NCBI GenBank assembly: GCA_015057825.1
Contig: SVDN01000001.1
Location: 39,307-103,306, forward strand
Reading direction: 5' to 3'
Origin: Lachnospiraceae bacterium
GTDB lineage: Bacteria; Bacillota; Clostridia; Lachnospirales; Lachnospiraceae
DNA length: 64,000 nucleotides
Part shown: piece by piece, positions 10,108 through 19,282 of the stretch
Position numbering within the stretch: position 1 is the stretch's first letter
Layout: every line of letters starts with the position of its first letter
Translations under genes and position numbers: made by a program
Notes under the pieces: model-generated
What the model saw: only the letters and a program-made list of their open reading frames with translations
What the model was told of the DNA's origin: nothing
Database searches by the model: none

Positions 10108-10587
10108 ATGGATTATTTAAACAATTTTAAAAATATAGTAAATAACACTTTTAACGTTCCGCCAAAGTCATCCACGGAATACGAAAATAATTTCGAATGC
10201 TTAAGAAGCGACTTTGCGGAATCAATCGCCGCCTATGTAAATGACTATAACTTGGCGGACGAATCGGCAAAATCCGACATTGTCTCCGCCTTAAGCTCAT
10301 GCATTATCGATGCCGAAAAGAATCGTTTAAATGAAGCAGGGTTTTTTAAAAAAGGGCGCCTTTTAAGCGAAGACAGCATCTACATATCTTCTTATGTAAT
10401 TCCCCTGTTTGACAGTATTCCTCAAAAGGCCTGCGATCTTTTTTGCGACAGCTTGGTTAATGCTTGGGCAAAAAATTTCAAGGAATACAAAATCATCCGC
10501 GGCTCTTTTAATCAAGTCGACGAAGGCTTTGAAACAAACTGGTTTCAAAGATTATTGTCCGGTCCGCAGCGGGGCAGACGCGATTAG
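10108..10587 (+). CDS. Uncharacterised cytosolic protein, 159 aa
   Basis: I do not recognise this protein. It is acidic in its first two thirds, rich in aromatic residues, and has no signal peptide, membrane segment or cysteine cluster suggesting a metal site. A basic tail (GPQRGRRD) closes it. Its own SigA-type promoter and a clear ribosome site support a real gene. It is transcribed alone between two minus-strand operons. Its stop codon directly abuts the stop of the convergent lipoprotein gene with no base between them, so the two transcripts must overlap or end inside each other. An all-helical fold seems likely from composition (inference). Confidence 0.7.
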   Translation: MDYLNNFKNIVNNTFNVPPKSSTEYENNFECLRSDFAESIAAYVNDYNLADESAKSDIVSALSSCIIDAEKNRLNEAGFFKKGRLLSEDSIYISSYVIPLFDSIPQKACDLFCDSLVNAWAKNFKEYKIIRGSFNQVDEGFETNWFQRLLSGPQRGRRD

Positions 10588-11646
10588 TTATTCAACGCCT
10601 ATTGCTCCCAAATTGTTTGTAAGGCAAATGCAAATCCAAGTTTTTCCCGTATTCAAAGTAATTTCATTGCCCGCCATATCGTAGTAGTGTGTAGTGCCCC
10701 ATGGGTAATCTTTTGCCCATGTGATACTTTCACCCATTCCGTTGGTGAAGAACATTCCGTCTCCGCCTTCCGATACGTTGATATTTAGATAAGGACTATC
10801 CTCATACATGGAATAGTTGCAATATTGAAGAATAATATTCTTGCATGTTAACTGTTCTCCGGTCAATTCATCAATATGCGGTTCTCCGTATTGATAACGC
10901 TTGTAAAGCTTTGTGGCCGGATCGTATTCAAAGCTCGGATAGTTAACGGGATAACCCGGCTTTATAATATTTGCCGTAATTCCGTCAACAATATTTATTT
11001 GAGTTTTTTCATCGCTGAAATAAAAATGGCTTGTTGGTGTTTCACTGTAATCCCTTGTATAGCCACAAGCTTCTATGCCCGCATCTATCATGTCCGGCGT
11101 TGTAAAGGAATTGTGAGGCGCCACACGGTCATCGCTTCTGTAAGCCATAACTCTGCCGTATCCACCGCCGCAATCAAGATCATCAACCATTTCCAAGGCA
11201 TCAATCGCATAATATGCATAACCGTGATGCATGTATATCGCGTCATATTCGTTTGCAAACATCGGGAAATAGGTTCTTGCGCTTCTTATGGAGCCGATTC
11301 GTTCAAGACCCGAATAGTCGTCAAAAATGCCCATAAGTCTGCAGATTCCGCCTTCCACCGGTGCTTCGTAAATAATACCTGCTTTTGCTATTCCGTTTTG
11401 CGGACAGCCATCGTAGATATTGTTAAACATAATGGCAACCGGTCTTTTAAGCACCAGTTCCTCATCTATCCACTCGTTTGTAAGTAAGCTCCTAAGCTTT
11501 CCGATGGTCGGATCTACGGTCGTTGTCTCGGTTTGCTTTGTAGCTTTTGTTTCTTCTTCTTTTTTGTCTTTTTTGCAGCCGGCAACCAAAGAAATTGCCA
11601 AAATAAGAACTGCAACGAACCCCAACAATACCAGTCTTTTTTTCAA
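10588..11646 (-). CDS. YerB-like DUF3048 lipoprotein
   Basis: A 352-residue exported lipoprotein. The leader MKKRLVLLGF is followed by a hydrophobic core and the lipobox LVAGC, with Cys24 as the lipidation site, then a Lys/Glu/Thr-rich spacer. The body matches the DUF3048 (YerB) pattern: RPVAIMFNN near the start, EGGICRLMGIFDDY, IGSIRSARTYF and a closing KTWICI block. The family has no established reaction and is thought to act at the outer face of the membrane. It lies directly downstream (18 bases) of the homocysteine methyltransferase gene, so the two may be co-transcribed. No terminator separates it from the convergent gene. Confidence 0.88.
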   Translation of the reverse strand: MKKRLVLLGFVAVLILAISLVAGCKKDKKEEETKATKQTETTTVDPTIGKLRSLLTNEWIDEELVLKRPVAIMFNNIYDGCPQNGIAKAGIIYEAPVEGGICRLMGIFDDYSGLERIGSIRSARTYFPMFANEYDAIYMHHGYAYYAIDALEMVDDLDCGGGYGRVMAYRSDDRVAPHNSFTTPDMIDAGIEACGYTRDYSETPTSHFYFSDEKTQINIVDGITANIIKPGYPVNYPSFEYDPATKLYKRYQYGEPHIDELTGEQLTCKNIILQYCNYSMYEDSPYLNINVSEGGDGMFFTNGMGESITWAKDYPWGTTHYYDMAGNEITLNTGKTWICICLTNNLGAIGVE

Positions 11647-11664
11647 CGAAATACCCTCCGAAAT

Positions 11665-13089
11665 TTAAGCAAATTTTATTCTATCGCAATTAAATACAAT
11701 ATCCTTTTTATTAAGTCCCGCTTTCTTTGCCTCTTCTGACAAAGCCCCGACTTTAGAGACATCCCCTTGATCTACATCGGATACGAAAATAAGTCCCCCA
11801 AAATTTTTAACCGTCTTTAAAAGTTCCGGCTTATTCTTTATATCTTCCGATTCAAGCTTAACAAGAGCTTTACCGTTTACGCAGGAAAGAGCTTGTCCCA
11901 ACAGTTTTTCGTCTTTGCATTCTATCATAAACGGATTTTTAACCATGCCTTGGACTTCCAAAATAACATCCTTGAGTATCGGACTTTCCCCAACATTTAT
12001 GCCGATAACATCAATATCATCATCCGCTTGGTCCATGGCTTCGTCCACAAATGCATCCAAATCTTCATCATCGATTGCTTCTTTTATGTCCGAATTATCC
12101 GGGTTTATAGCGCATCCGATTGTAATTTCATCGGTATTTAAATCAAACACTCTCGTTGCCGACGCAATGAAAGATTTTCCCTTGTCCGTAAGTTTTGCTG
12201 CTTCTATGTTCTCACAAGCTTTAACCAAGGCCTTTATATGGTCGTGAGTTGTGCCGCAGCATCCACCCACAATGCTTACTCCCATCTTCGCAAACTCGCT
12301 TACAAGTCCCGCAAAAATGTCCGGAGTTACATCATAAAACGTCTTTCCGTCTTCCATTCTCGGAAGTCCCGCATTTGGATTAACGATAACCGGAACCGAC
12401 GCATATTTCACAAATTTTCCCACCATAGGCTTCATTTGTTCCGGTCCCAAACTGCAATTGATGCCCACAGCATCAGCGCCCAAGCCTTCAAGCACAGCAA
12501 CAACCTCTTCCACTTCCGATCCCGTAAGAAGTCTTGACTTATCATCAAAAGCGCAAGTTACAAATACAGGAATCTTTGCAAGTTTCTTTGCCGCAAGAAG
12601 AGCTACCTTGGCTTCGAATATATCTGTCATGGTCTCGATAATAATAAGATCCGGTCCGGCCTCCAATGCATATCCTATTGTCTCTTCAAAGCATTTAAGA
12701 GCCTCATCGAAGCTAAGGTCTCCCAAGGGTTCAATAAGTTTACCCGTTGCACTTACATCAAATGCCACAAAATGAGGCGCCGTATTTCCCTCGGCCTCAA
12801 CGATTTTTCTTGCTTCTTTTGCATTTTCCACCGAAGCCTTTATAACATCTTTCAGCTCATGCTTTCCTTCGTTTTTAAACTTAATGGCATTTGCACCGAA
12901 GGAATTTGTAATAACAATATTTGCCCCGGCTCTGAAATAATCAGCCTGCACATTTACGATAATATCTTTTTTGTCGATATTCCAATTTTCCGGTGCTTCC
13001 CCCGGACCCAATCCGTATTTTTGAAGAAGAGCACCCATGCCTCCGTCAAAAAAAGTAATTTGATTTTTTACACAATCCAAAACATTCAT
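11665..13089 (-). CDS. Homocysteine S-methyltransferase with short pterin-binding-like tail
   Basis: A 474-residue protein. Residues 1-295 form the zinc-dependent homocysteine methyltransferase barrel seen at the N-terminus of MetH: FFDGGMGALLQ near 13, ITNSFGAN at 60, and the zinc ligands Cys212 (GINCS) and Cys277-Cys278 (GGCCGTTHDH). Residues 305-474 resemble only the first part of the MetH folate-binding domain and are about 100 residues shorter than expected. No cobalamin domain is present. It may donate methyl groups through a separate corrinoid protein or act on another methyl donor. The ribosome site GGAGG is rather far (13 bases) from ATG, with a GCTTTT/AAAAGC hairpin just before it. 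No SAM riboswitch was seen upstream. Confidence 0.85.
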   Translation of the reverse strand: MNVLDCVKNQITFFDGGMGALLQKYGLGPGEAPENWNIDKKDIIVNVQADYFRAGANIVITNSFGANAIKFKNEGKHELKDVIKASVENAKEARKIVEAEGNTAPHFVAFDVSATGKLIEPLGDLSFDEALKCFEETIGYALEAGPDLIIIETMTDIFEAKVALLAAKKLAKIPVFVTCAFDDKSRLLTGSEVEEVVAVLEGLGADAVGINCSLGPEQMKPMVGKFVKYASVPVIVNPNAGLPRMEDGKTFYDVTPDIFAGLVSEFAKMGVSIVGGCCGTTHDHIKALVKACENIEAAKLTDKGKSFIASATRVFDLNTDEITIGCAINPDNSDIKEAIDDEDLDAFVDEAMDQADDDIDVIGINVGESPILKDVILEVQGMVKNPFMIECKDEKLLGQALSCVNGKALVKLESEDIKNKPELLKTVKNFGGLIFVSDVDQGDVSKVGALSEEAKKAGLNKKDIVFNCDRIKFA

Positions 13090-13144
13090 TTAAATCTTTA
13101 ATCCTCCGCTTTTTTAAAAGCACAAACAAAACTCATTTTTAAAT

Positions 13145-14143
13145 CTATTTTGCATAAATCCATCTGTCAAAATCAACAGATAAGAATTCATCCAATTCTT
13201 TTTTTAGCTCAGGTGTTATGTCAACCACTCTTTTAAGCCCAACATCCGTCTTTACCAAAGGATTTACATATCTTTTCTTTGCGGGAACCTTAAAAGCTCT
13301 GCAATCTTCCGGTTTTTCTTTTTGCGAATATATTTCTTTGAAAGAACGGTATTTGTTCCATTCTCCTTTAAGTTCTTTATCCCCTGATAACTTCTCTATT
13401 ACATTTTTTTCTTTAAGATAAAAATCCTCTTTTTTAAGAATCCCTTTATCTACGGCCTTTCTTAGTATTCCGGCCAGATATTCCATGGAGAAGCGATCTT
13501 CGTCAGCCACAAACAGCCTTGAATTCGAAAGCAAAAGCTTAACAAATTGTTTGGCCGCATCCAAATCATCAAAGGCAAGTTCGTCATTGGATTCCTCGTT
13601 TTTCGCTACATACAAATGAGAATAAAGCTTGGCGATCTCATCTTTTTTAAGCATACCCCTGCATAAAAAATTGCCTGTATGATACTCCAATCGATCGGCC
13701 GAAAGTCCCGGCATATCATTATCCGCTATGGGATAGATATGATAATCGGCAACTTCATCCACATCAAAACCGTATTTATCAAGCAACCCTTTTAAATCCG
13801 GCGCATTCAATATAAACTGCCTTGTTTCCGCTTCCGTGCTTTCCTGCGCCACATAATCCTTATTTAAAAAATCAACCACATGCGAAAAGACAGGTGTGCA
13901 GATATCATGCAACAAACCCGCAACTGCCTGTTTTTCGTCTTTTGTAAAATTCCAAACAATCAAGGCAACACCTATGGAGTGTTCCCATCTGGAGTAATCC
14001 TTAATGTAAGAAAAACTCCTAAACGATGTATATTCACAGCCGCAATGCATTCCCACGTCTTTAAGTCTTTCAAAAGACGGCGTTTTCGCAAAATCCTTAA
14101 GGATTTCCGGAAAATCCGCGGCATAAACGTCAAATAAATCCAT
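13145..14143 (-). CDS. HD-domain phosphohydrolase
   Basis: A 332-residue cytosolic protein of the HD superfamily, resembling dNTPase or nucleotidase-type HD enzymes. HSIGVALIVWNF is followed by GLLHDICTPVFSHVVDF, giving the paired His and HD metal ligands, with a later GLSADRLEYHTGNF segment typical of the group. The ATG at 14143 is preferred: a GTG further out at 14185 lies directly at a TATAAT -10 box and lacks a ribosome site. The gene is divergent from the dehydratase pair and sits 55 bases upstream of the homocysteine methyltransferase gene. The substrate cannot be named. Confidence 0.82.
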   Translation of the reverse strand: MDLFDVYAADFPEILKDFAKTPSFERLKDVGMHCGCEYTSFRSFSYIKDYSRWEHSIGVALIVWNFTKDEKQAVAGLLHDICTPVFSHVVDFLNKDYVAQESTEAETRQFILNAPDLKGLLDKYGFDVDEVADYHIYPIADNDMPGLSADRLEYHTGNFLCRGMLKKDEIAKLYSHLYVAKNEESNDELAFDDLDAAKQFVKLLLSNSRLFVADEDRFSMEYLAGILRKAVDKGILKKEDFYLKEKNVIEKLSGDKELKGEWNKYRSFKEIYSQKEKPEDCRAFKVPAKKRYVNPLVKTDVGLKRVVDITPELKKELDEFLSVDFDRWIYAK

Positions 14144-14351
14144 TGTCTTCTTCCGTACGCCAAATAGTTTATGTGCTGATAACACAGACTAATTATAACA
14201 TACTTTTTTATAGATAAAAAGAATAAATAAGCCTACAAAAGCCTTATTCGAAAAGACAAAACACAAAATATGTAGCTACACTTTTTCCCGCCCATGATAT
14301 ATAATGAAAAATATTTAAGATTTTTTAAGCTTTTGAAAAGAGGATTTAACA

Positions 14352-15650
14352 ATGGATTTTGTCCGATTATACGGAAACATAATAAAAAAGAACCTTGCCA
14401 AAGGCAAGATAGATAAGGCGAGAAAGCAGATTATAACAGGCTTTAAATTGGAAAATTTCAGAGTCAACCACTTGGCAAAGGACCCTGTGCCAAAAGCCTA
14501 TACATACTTAAGCTCTCAAACTTTAAAAAGCACCATCGACAGCCTTGCTCATCCGGAAAAATGCGTTTGGACCAACATTTTCTCTCCCGTGGAGATTTTG
14601 CAAAACTTTGGTTTCAACTGCATTTCCGTTGAGGCTATTTCATCCATGATAAGCGGTTTTAAGATTGCGGATGCTTTTATAGATATTGCGGAAAGCTACG
14701 GCATAGCTTCCACCCTCTGCTCATATCACAAAAACTTTTACGGTATTGTGTTATCGGGCATTGCGCGTCCGGCTGCCTTTGCCACAACCACATCCATGGT
14801 TTGCGATGCGAATATCAACACCTTCCACACCTTGGCAAAAGATTTTAATGTGCCTCATTATATTGTGGATGTGCCGGAAGACGACAACGAAGCAAACATA
14901 AAATACGTGGTTATGCAGCTTAAAGAAATGATAAGCATGCTCGAAAATTTAACGGGCAAAAAATTTGATATGAATGCCCTTTGCGAAACTTTAAAACGAG
15001 AAAACTTATCTCACAAATATTTCAAAGAGTTTATGGAGATGCAGGCTTACAAAAACTACCCCAATTCTCTTACTCTTCACATGTACACTTTGTTCGCATC
15101 ACATTTGCAAATAGGCGAAGAGTCCATTCTTAAATACTACGAAATGTTAAAGGATGAGATTAAAATCTGCCCCGACATAAAGGGCAAAAAGATATTTTGG
15201 GTACACCTGCTTCCTTACTACCAAGAAACTTTAAAAAGCTATTTCAATTTCGGCGATGACTATTATATTCAGGCTTTTGACATGAATTTCGACTATATTG
15301 AAGAACTTGACACCGAGCATCCCCTGGAAGCTTTGGCAAAGAAAATGATTAACAATGTCTATAACCGCTCTTATCAAAGAAAGGCGGATTTGGTAGTGGA
15401 TTTGGTTAAAAAGCTTGGCTCCGACGGCGTTATCCACTTTTGCCATTGGGGCTGCAAGCAGTCATCCGGCGGAAACGCTCTTTTAAAGGAACGCTTGGCT
15501 AAGCTTGATATTCCGGTGCTTACCATCGACGGCGACGGCATCGACAGACGCAACAGCCACGACGGTCAAATCAAAACAAGGCTTGAAGCCTTCTTTGAAG
15601 TTTTAAAGCTTCAGGACAATAACAACAACAGCTCGGAGGCAGCTAAATGA
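14352..15650 (+). CDS. 2-hydroxyacyl-CoA dehydratase-type subunit (HgdB/BcrC family)
   Basis: A 432-residue protein of the D-component family (PF06050) found in 2-hydroxyglutaryl-CoA dehydratase and benzoyl-CoA reductase. These enzymes carry a low-potential [4Fe-4S] cluster and remove water from 2-hydroxyacyl-CoA by a radical mechanism after one-electron reduction by an ATP-driven activator. FCHWGCKQSSGG and the closing DGQIKTRLEAFFE block fit the family. AGAGGA lies before the ATG, and a TATAAT box is at 14300-14305. Its stop overlaps the start of the next gene (ATGA), giving translational coupling. No CoA-transferase or Etf is adjacent, so the actual substrate is open; some relatives have other roles. 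Confidence 0.85.
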   Translation: MDFVRLYGNIIKKNLAKGKIDKARKQIITGFKLENFRVNHLAKDPVPKAYTYLSSQTLKSTIDSLAHPEKCVWTNIFSPVEILQNFGFNCISVEAISSMISGFKIADAFIDIAESYGIASTLCSYHKNFYGIVLSGIARPAAFATTTSMVCDANINTFHTLAKDFNVPHYIVDVPEDDNEANIKYVVMQLKEMISMLENLTGKKFDMNALCETLKRENLSHKYFKEFMEMQAYKNYPNSLTLHMYTLFASHLQIGEESILKYYEMLKDEIKICPDIKGKKIFWVHLLPYYQETLKSYFNFGDDYYIQAFDMNFDYIEELDTEHPLEALAKKMINNVYNRSYQRKADLVVDLVKKLGSDGVIHFCHWGCKQSSGGNALLKERLAKLDIPVLTIDGDGIDRRNSHDGQIKTRLEAFFEVLKLQDNNNNSSEAAK

Positions 15651-17401
15651 TAGGATATATGTGTAAATACGCGCCAATCGAAGTTCTGGAAAGCTTTGGC
15701 GAAGAACTTGTAATGATTGAGCCTCACGTAACAAATTTTAATCAATCGGATATAATGATGCATCAAAATGTCTGCTCTTTTGCAAAAAGCGTGTTGGAAG
15801 ATGTTATGGAAAAAGACTACGATGGAGTGCTTCTTACAACATGTTGCGACAGCGTAAGACGTTTATATGATGTTTTGAAGGCAAATTTCCCGAATAAATT
15901 CATTTATATAATCGATGTACCGAGAAAAGTTAACGATTTTTCCTGCGAAATCTACAAAGAAAGAATCGAAGAACTGATAGAGGAATATAAGAAATTCAGC
16001 GGCAAGAGCTTTAACGAAGACGAATTTGAGCGAATCGTAAAGGCAAAATCCGAAGCCGCAAAAATCGAGGAAAGAGCTCACAAAGAAGAAGCCCTAAAGA
16101 ACAGCGACGGACGTGTCTACAAAATCGGCATTTCCGGTGCAAGGATGAATAAAGAAACCTTAAACTTCCTTGAAGATAAGGGCGTAAATGTTGTATTCAA
16201 CGTAACTTGCAACAATCTCTTCAGAGACTTCTACGAAGAAAAAATTATTTTGGGAGACAGCACAAAAACTCCGGATAAATTGCAAGAGGCTTTGCTTAAA
16301 TATTCCGGAAAGATTTTAAATCAAATCCCTTGCATGCGTATGGTTGATGCGGTAAACCGCAACAATTACATAGAAAATTTTATGGATGAAGTGGACGGAA
16401 TTATTTATCACACGGTTAAGTTTTGCGATAACTACTCTTTTGACTTTGCAAGATTTAAAAAGTTCTTTAACAAGCCCCTTCTCCATATAGAAACTGACAC
16501 AACCCTTGGAAGTGCGGGGCAAATAAGAACCAGGGTCGAGGCCTTTTTGGAAAGCCTTGACGGCAGTAAGGGAAACGAACTTATAAAAGAAAAAATCAAA
16601 AAGAAAAAGGAAAAAGGCGAGAAAATGTATATTCTTGGAATAGATTCAGGCTCAACATCAACAAATGCCGTAATACTAAATGATGATAAAAAAATAGTTG
16701 CTTTTTATGTCCTTCGAACCGGAGCAAAAAGTATCGAAAGTGCCGAAAAAGCAAAAGACGAGGTTATTAAAAAAGCCGGACTCAAAGCCGAAGACATCGA
16801 TTTAATCGTGGCTACGGGATACGGTCGTGTAAGCATTCCTTTTGCGGATCACAACGTAACGGAAATCAGCTGTCACGGAAGAGGCGCTCACTTTTTCAAT
16901 CCCGAGATTCGCACCATTCTTGATATCGGCGGCCAGGACTCAAAGGCCATTCGTCTTAACGAAAAAGGCGATGTAATAGACTTTGCCATGAATGACAAAT
17001 GTGCGGCCGGTACGGGACGTTTCCTTGAAATGATGGCAAGAACTTTAGAGCTTAGTTTGGACGACTTGGGACCTACATCCAAAAACTGGAAAGAAGATAT
17101 CGAAATCAGCAATATGTGTACCGTATTTGCAGAGTCCGAAGTGATTTCCTTAATTGCGCAAAACAAAGAAAAATCCGATATTTGTCATGGTTTACATAAA
17201 TCAATCGCTACAAAAGCCTTTTCTCTACTCAAAAGAGTTGGCTTAAATCCGGGATTTATGATGACCGGCGGTGTTGCCAAAAACTCCGGCGTTGTGCGCG
17301 AAGTGGAAAACCTAATAGATGCTCCGCTCTACATCTGCGAAGAGCCCGAAATCGTAGGAGCTGTGGGAGCTGCGGTATATGGATTGGATTCGGTGAAATA
17401 G
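15647..17401 (+). CDS. 2-hydroxyacyl-CoA dehydratase subunit fused to its ATPase activator
   Basis: A 584-residue fusion. Residues 1-305 are a second D-component subunit ending in GQIRTRVEAFLESL, the natural C-terminus of that family. A lysine-rich linker (about 310-326) follows. Residues 327-584 are a complete BadF/BadG/HgdC activator: the phosphate-binding loop GIDSGSTSTN, KCAAGTGRF and SNMCTVFAES, whose two cysteines bind the [4Fe-4S] cluster bridging the activator dimer, and MMTGGVAKNSG. Dehydratase and activator are normally separate because the activator works as a transient dimer. A purine-rich AAAGGAAAAAGGCGAG lies just before the internal ATG of the activator part (16625), so a free activator could also be translated. 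A terminator follows at 17418. Confidence 0.87.
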   Translation: MIGYMCKYAPIEVLESFGEELVMIEPHVTNFNQSDIMMHQNVCSFAKSVLEDVMEKDYDGVLLTTCCDSVRRLYDVLKANFPNKFIYIIDVPRKVNDFSCEIYKERIEELIEEYKKFSGKSFNEDEFERIVKAKSEAAKIEERAHKEEALKNSDGRVYKIGISGARMNKETLNFLEDKGVNVVFNVTCNNLFRDFYEEKIILGDSTKTPDKLQEALLKYSGKILNQIPCMRMVDAVNRNNYIENFMDEVDGIIYHTVKFCDNYSFDFARFKKFFNKPLLHIETDTTLGSAGQIRTRVEAFLESLDGSKGNELIKEKIKKKKEKGEKMYILGIDSGSTSTNAVILNDDKKIVAFYVLRTGAKSIESAEKAKDEVIKKAGLKAEDIDLIVATGYGRVSIPFADHNVTEISCHGRGAHFFNPEIRTILDIGGQDSKAIRLNEKGDVIDFAMNDKCAAGTGRFLEMMARTLELSLDDLGPTSKNWKEDIEISNMCTVFAESEVISLIAQNKEKSDICHGLHKSIATKAFSLLKRVGLNPGFMMTGGVAKNSGVVREVENLIDAPLYICEEPEIVGAVGAAVYGLDSVK

Positions 17402-17417
17402 TTCCTAATAATAAACG

Positions 17418-17452
17418 AGGGATTGAACATTTGTCCAATCCCTTTTCTTTTA
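17418..17452 (+). terminator. Rho-independent terminator of the dehydratase operon
   Basis: AGGGATTG at 17418-17425 pairs with CAATCCCT at 17436-17443 and is followed by TTTTCTTTT on the plus strand. It overlaps the last codons of the convergent reductase-Nudix gene. Confidence 0.85.
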
Positions 17453-18664
17453 TCTTTCAGCCATCAAATACGCCATCACATGCACTGCCTGCTCAAATTT
17501 TCTTTCGGCTATCAGCTGCTCAAGCTCCGATTTGCTTATCTTATAAACATTAAGATGCTCTGTGTCATCCAGGTTTTGTCCACCTACTTTTCTGCAGTTT
17601 TTAGCTTCAAACAAATACGCATAATTTGCCGAAATCGAAGCTGCGGATGGTATTACGGTTATGCTTCTCCAATCGTCCGACTCATATCCCGTTTCTTCCA
17701 TAAGTTCTCTTTTTGCTGCGTCCAAAGCTTCTTCCGCCCATTCATCATTTGGTCCGTATTCTTTGCCGTCGGTGCGCTCTATGCCTCCTGCCGGAAACTC
17801 GTTTGTTATACTTCTTATACCCGGTCTGTATTGTCTTACTATCAGATAATCTCCGTTGGTATCCGTAGCAACTATTACAACATAATTTCTGCGACTGTAG
17901 TTGTAAAAAGGCTCAAACACACTGCCATCAGGCAACTTAAATGCCGTACTTCTAAAGTCTATCCACTCGTCGGATATGAGATGTTTGCTTTCAACCTCTT
18001 CCCACAAAACGGTTTTATCACCTTTGTTGTTCAGACATTCTTCAAAATCCTTGTTTATATTTTGTCCTTTTTTGTCCGAATCGGTTTTTTCATCCCATAC
18101 ATCAGCCGCTTCTTTTATTGCAAGGCTTACTGTTCTTTCCGCATCAGCCCCATAAATATCAAGACCTGCTGCCTCAATATATCTCACATCCCCAATACCG
18201 TAGAATGACTGCGCCAAAGTTTTTACATAATTAAAACCGTATTCCTTTGGCACAAAGTTTCCGCCGGCAGTTGAGACGTAAACAAGTGTTTTTGCTCTGC
18301 AAAGTCCCTTAGGTATGCCGTCTTCGGTATATTCAAAAGTAATTCCCGTTACGTTTATATGCTCTATATATTGCTTAAGAACAGCCGGGAACGAAAGATC
18401 CCAAAAAGGCGCTGCAATAATGATTAAATCCGCTTTTGCAAACTGTCTTGCAAGTGCAAAGCCTTCATCATCAAACTTTCCTTTTGCAATCAAATCATCT
18501 CTTTTATTTAGAAAGCTCTCATCCGTTTTTGGAAAATCAATATCAAAAAGCCTTATTTCTTCAACTGTATCATCAATTTTTCCCAAGGCTGCTTCTTTTA
18601 CGGCATCTGCCAATCTTTTTGTTCTTGATATGCTTCTGGCACAAGCATTTATGTATAATATCAT
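17450..18664 (-). CDS. FMN-dependent NAD(P)H oxidoreductase fused to ADP-ribose-type Nudix hydrolase
   Basis: A 404-residue two-domain protein. Residues 1-195 match the flavodoxin-fold quinone/azo reductases (PF02525; MILYINACAR start, AAPFWDLSFPAVLKQYIEH, STAGGNF), which use FMN and NAD(P)H. Residues 235-404 are a Nudix hydrolase with EFPAGGIE, typical of ADP-ribose pyrophosphatases, and a Nudix box ending RELMEETGY. Both halves look complete, so this is a true fusion joining NAD(P)H use with breakdown of an NAD-derived nucleotide. It lies 90 bases after queF on the same strand with no terminator seen between them, so it may share the preQ1-controlled transcript. AAAGGTG precedes the ATG. 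Confidence 0.88.
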   Translation of the reverse strand: MILYINACARSISRTKRLADAVKEAALGKIDDTVEEIRLFDIDFPKTDESFLNKRDDLIAKGKFDDEGFALARQFAKADLIIIAAPFWDLSFPAVLKQYIEHINVTGITFEYTEDGIPKGLCRAKTLVYVSTAGGNFVPKEYGFNYVKTLAQSFYGIGDVRYIEAAGLDIYGADAERTVSLAIKEAADVWDEKTDSDKKGQNINKDFEECLNNKGDKTVLWEEVESKHLISDEWIDFRSTAFKLPDGSVFEPFYNYSRRNYVVIVATDTNGDYLIVRQYRPGIRSITNEFPAGGIERTDGKEYGPNDEWAEEALDAAKRELMEETGYESDDWRSITVIPSAASISANYAYLFEAKNCRKVGGQNLDDTEHLNVYKISKSELEQLIAERKFEQAVHVMAYLMAER

Positions 18665-18754
18665 TCGTTCACCTTTTACTTTTTCAAACTTCCCTGTTGC
18701 TTGTCACTTTTAAATGCAACGACACATTCATTTGTTTTCAGACTAATATCAAAC

Positions 18755-19246
18755 TTACCTGTTGTCAACTTTTTCAGGATACATATCATGGTTAAAGAGT
18801 CGGTTCTCGGCAACTTTTTCCCACTTTGTTCCGGCTTTTCCGTAATTACAATACGGATCTATCGATATTCCGCCCCTGGGCGTGAATTTGCCCCATACCT
18901 CAATATATTTCGGATCCATAAGTTTTATTAGATCCTTCATGATCTTATTAACACAGTCTTCGTGGAAATCCCCATGGTTTCTGAAGCTGTAAAGATAAAG
19001 CTTTAGAGACTTGCTTTCCACCATTTTGATATTCGGCACATAAGATATTGTTATGCAAGCAAAGTCCGGTTGTCCCGTAATAGGACAAAGGCTTGTAAAT
19101 TCAGGACAATTGAATTTTACAAAATAGTCATTGTCCGGATGCTTATTTTCGAAAGTTTCCAACACCGACGGATCGTAATTAGTTGGATATTTGGTCTTTG
19201 CATTGCCCAGTAATGTTAAGCTTTCGTCTTTTCTTTCATCTGCCAT
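18755..19246 (-). CDS. queF: NADPH-dependent 7-cyano-7-deazaguanine (preQ0) reductase
   Basis: About 163 residues of the short YkvM-type QueF, which reduces preQ0 to preQ1, the last free-base step of queuosine synthesis. The active-site cysteine lies in [12 protein letters not shown], followed by the [20 protein letters not shown] motif and WGKFTPRGG. The ATG at 19246 is chosen because AAGGAG sits 8 bases before it; an in-frame ATG ten codons further out has no such site. It is the last gene of queD-queE-queC-queF. Three 23-base repeats lie between queC and this gene. Confidence 0.95.
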   Translation of the reverse strand: MADERKDESLTLLGNAKTKYPTNYDPSVLETFENKHPDNDYFVKFNCPEFTSLCPITGQPDFACITISYVPNIKMVESKSLKLYLYSFRNHGDFHEDCVNKIMKDLIKLMDPKYIEVWGKFTPRGGISIDPYCNYGKAGTKWEKVAENRLFNHDMYPEKVDNR

Positions 19247-19282
19247 GATTGTTTCTCCTTGTAAAGTTTTTGTCATTATTTT

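Noticed and set aside
13090..13144. SAM or methionine riboswitch before the homocysteine methyltransferase
   Set aside because: Only 55 bases are available and show just a short hairpin; no SAM-I, SAM-II or T-box elements were seen.
17423..18208. 261-codon plus-strand open frame opposite the reductase-Nudix gene
   Set aside because: The complementary strand encodes two complete recognised domains, and this frame would begin inside the dehydratase terminator.
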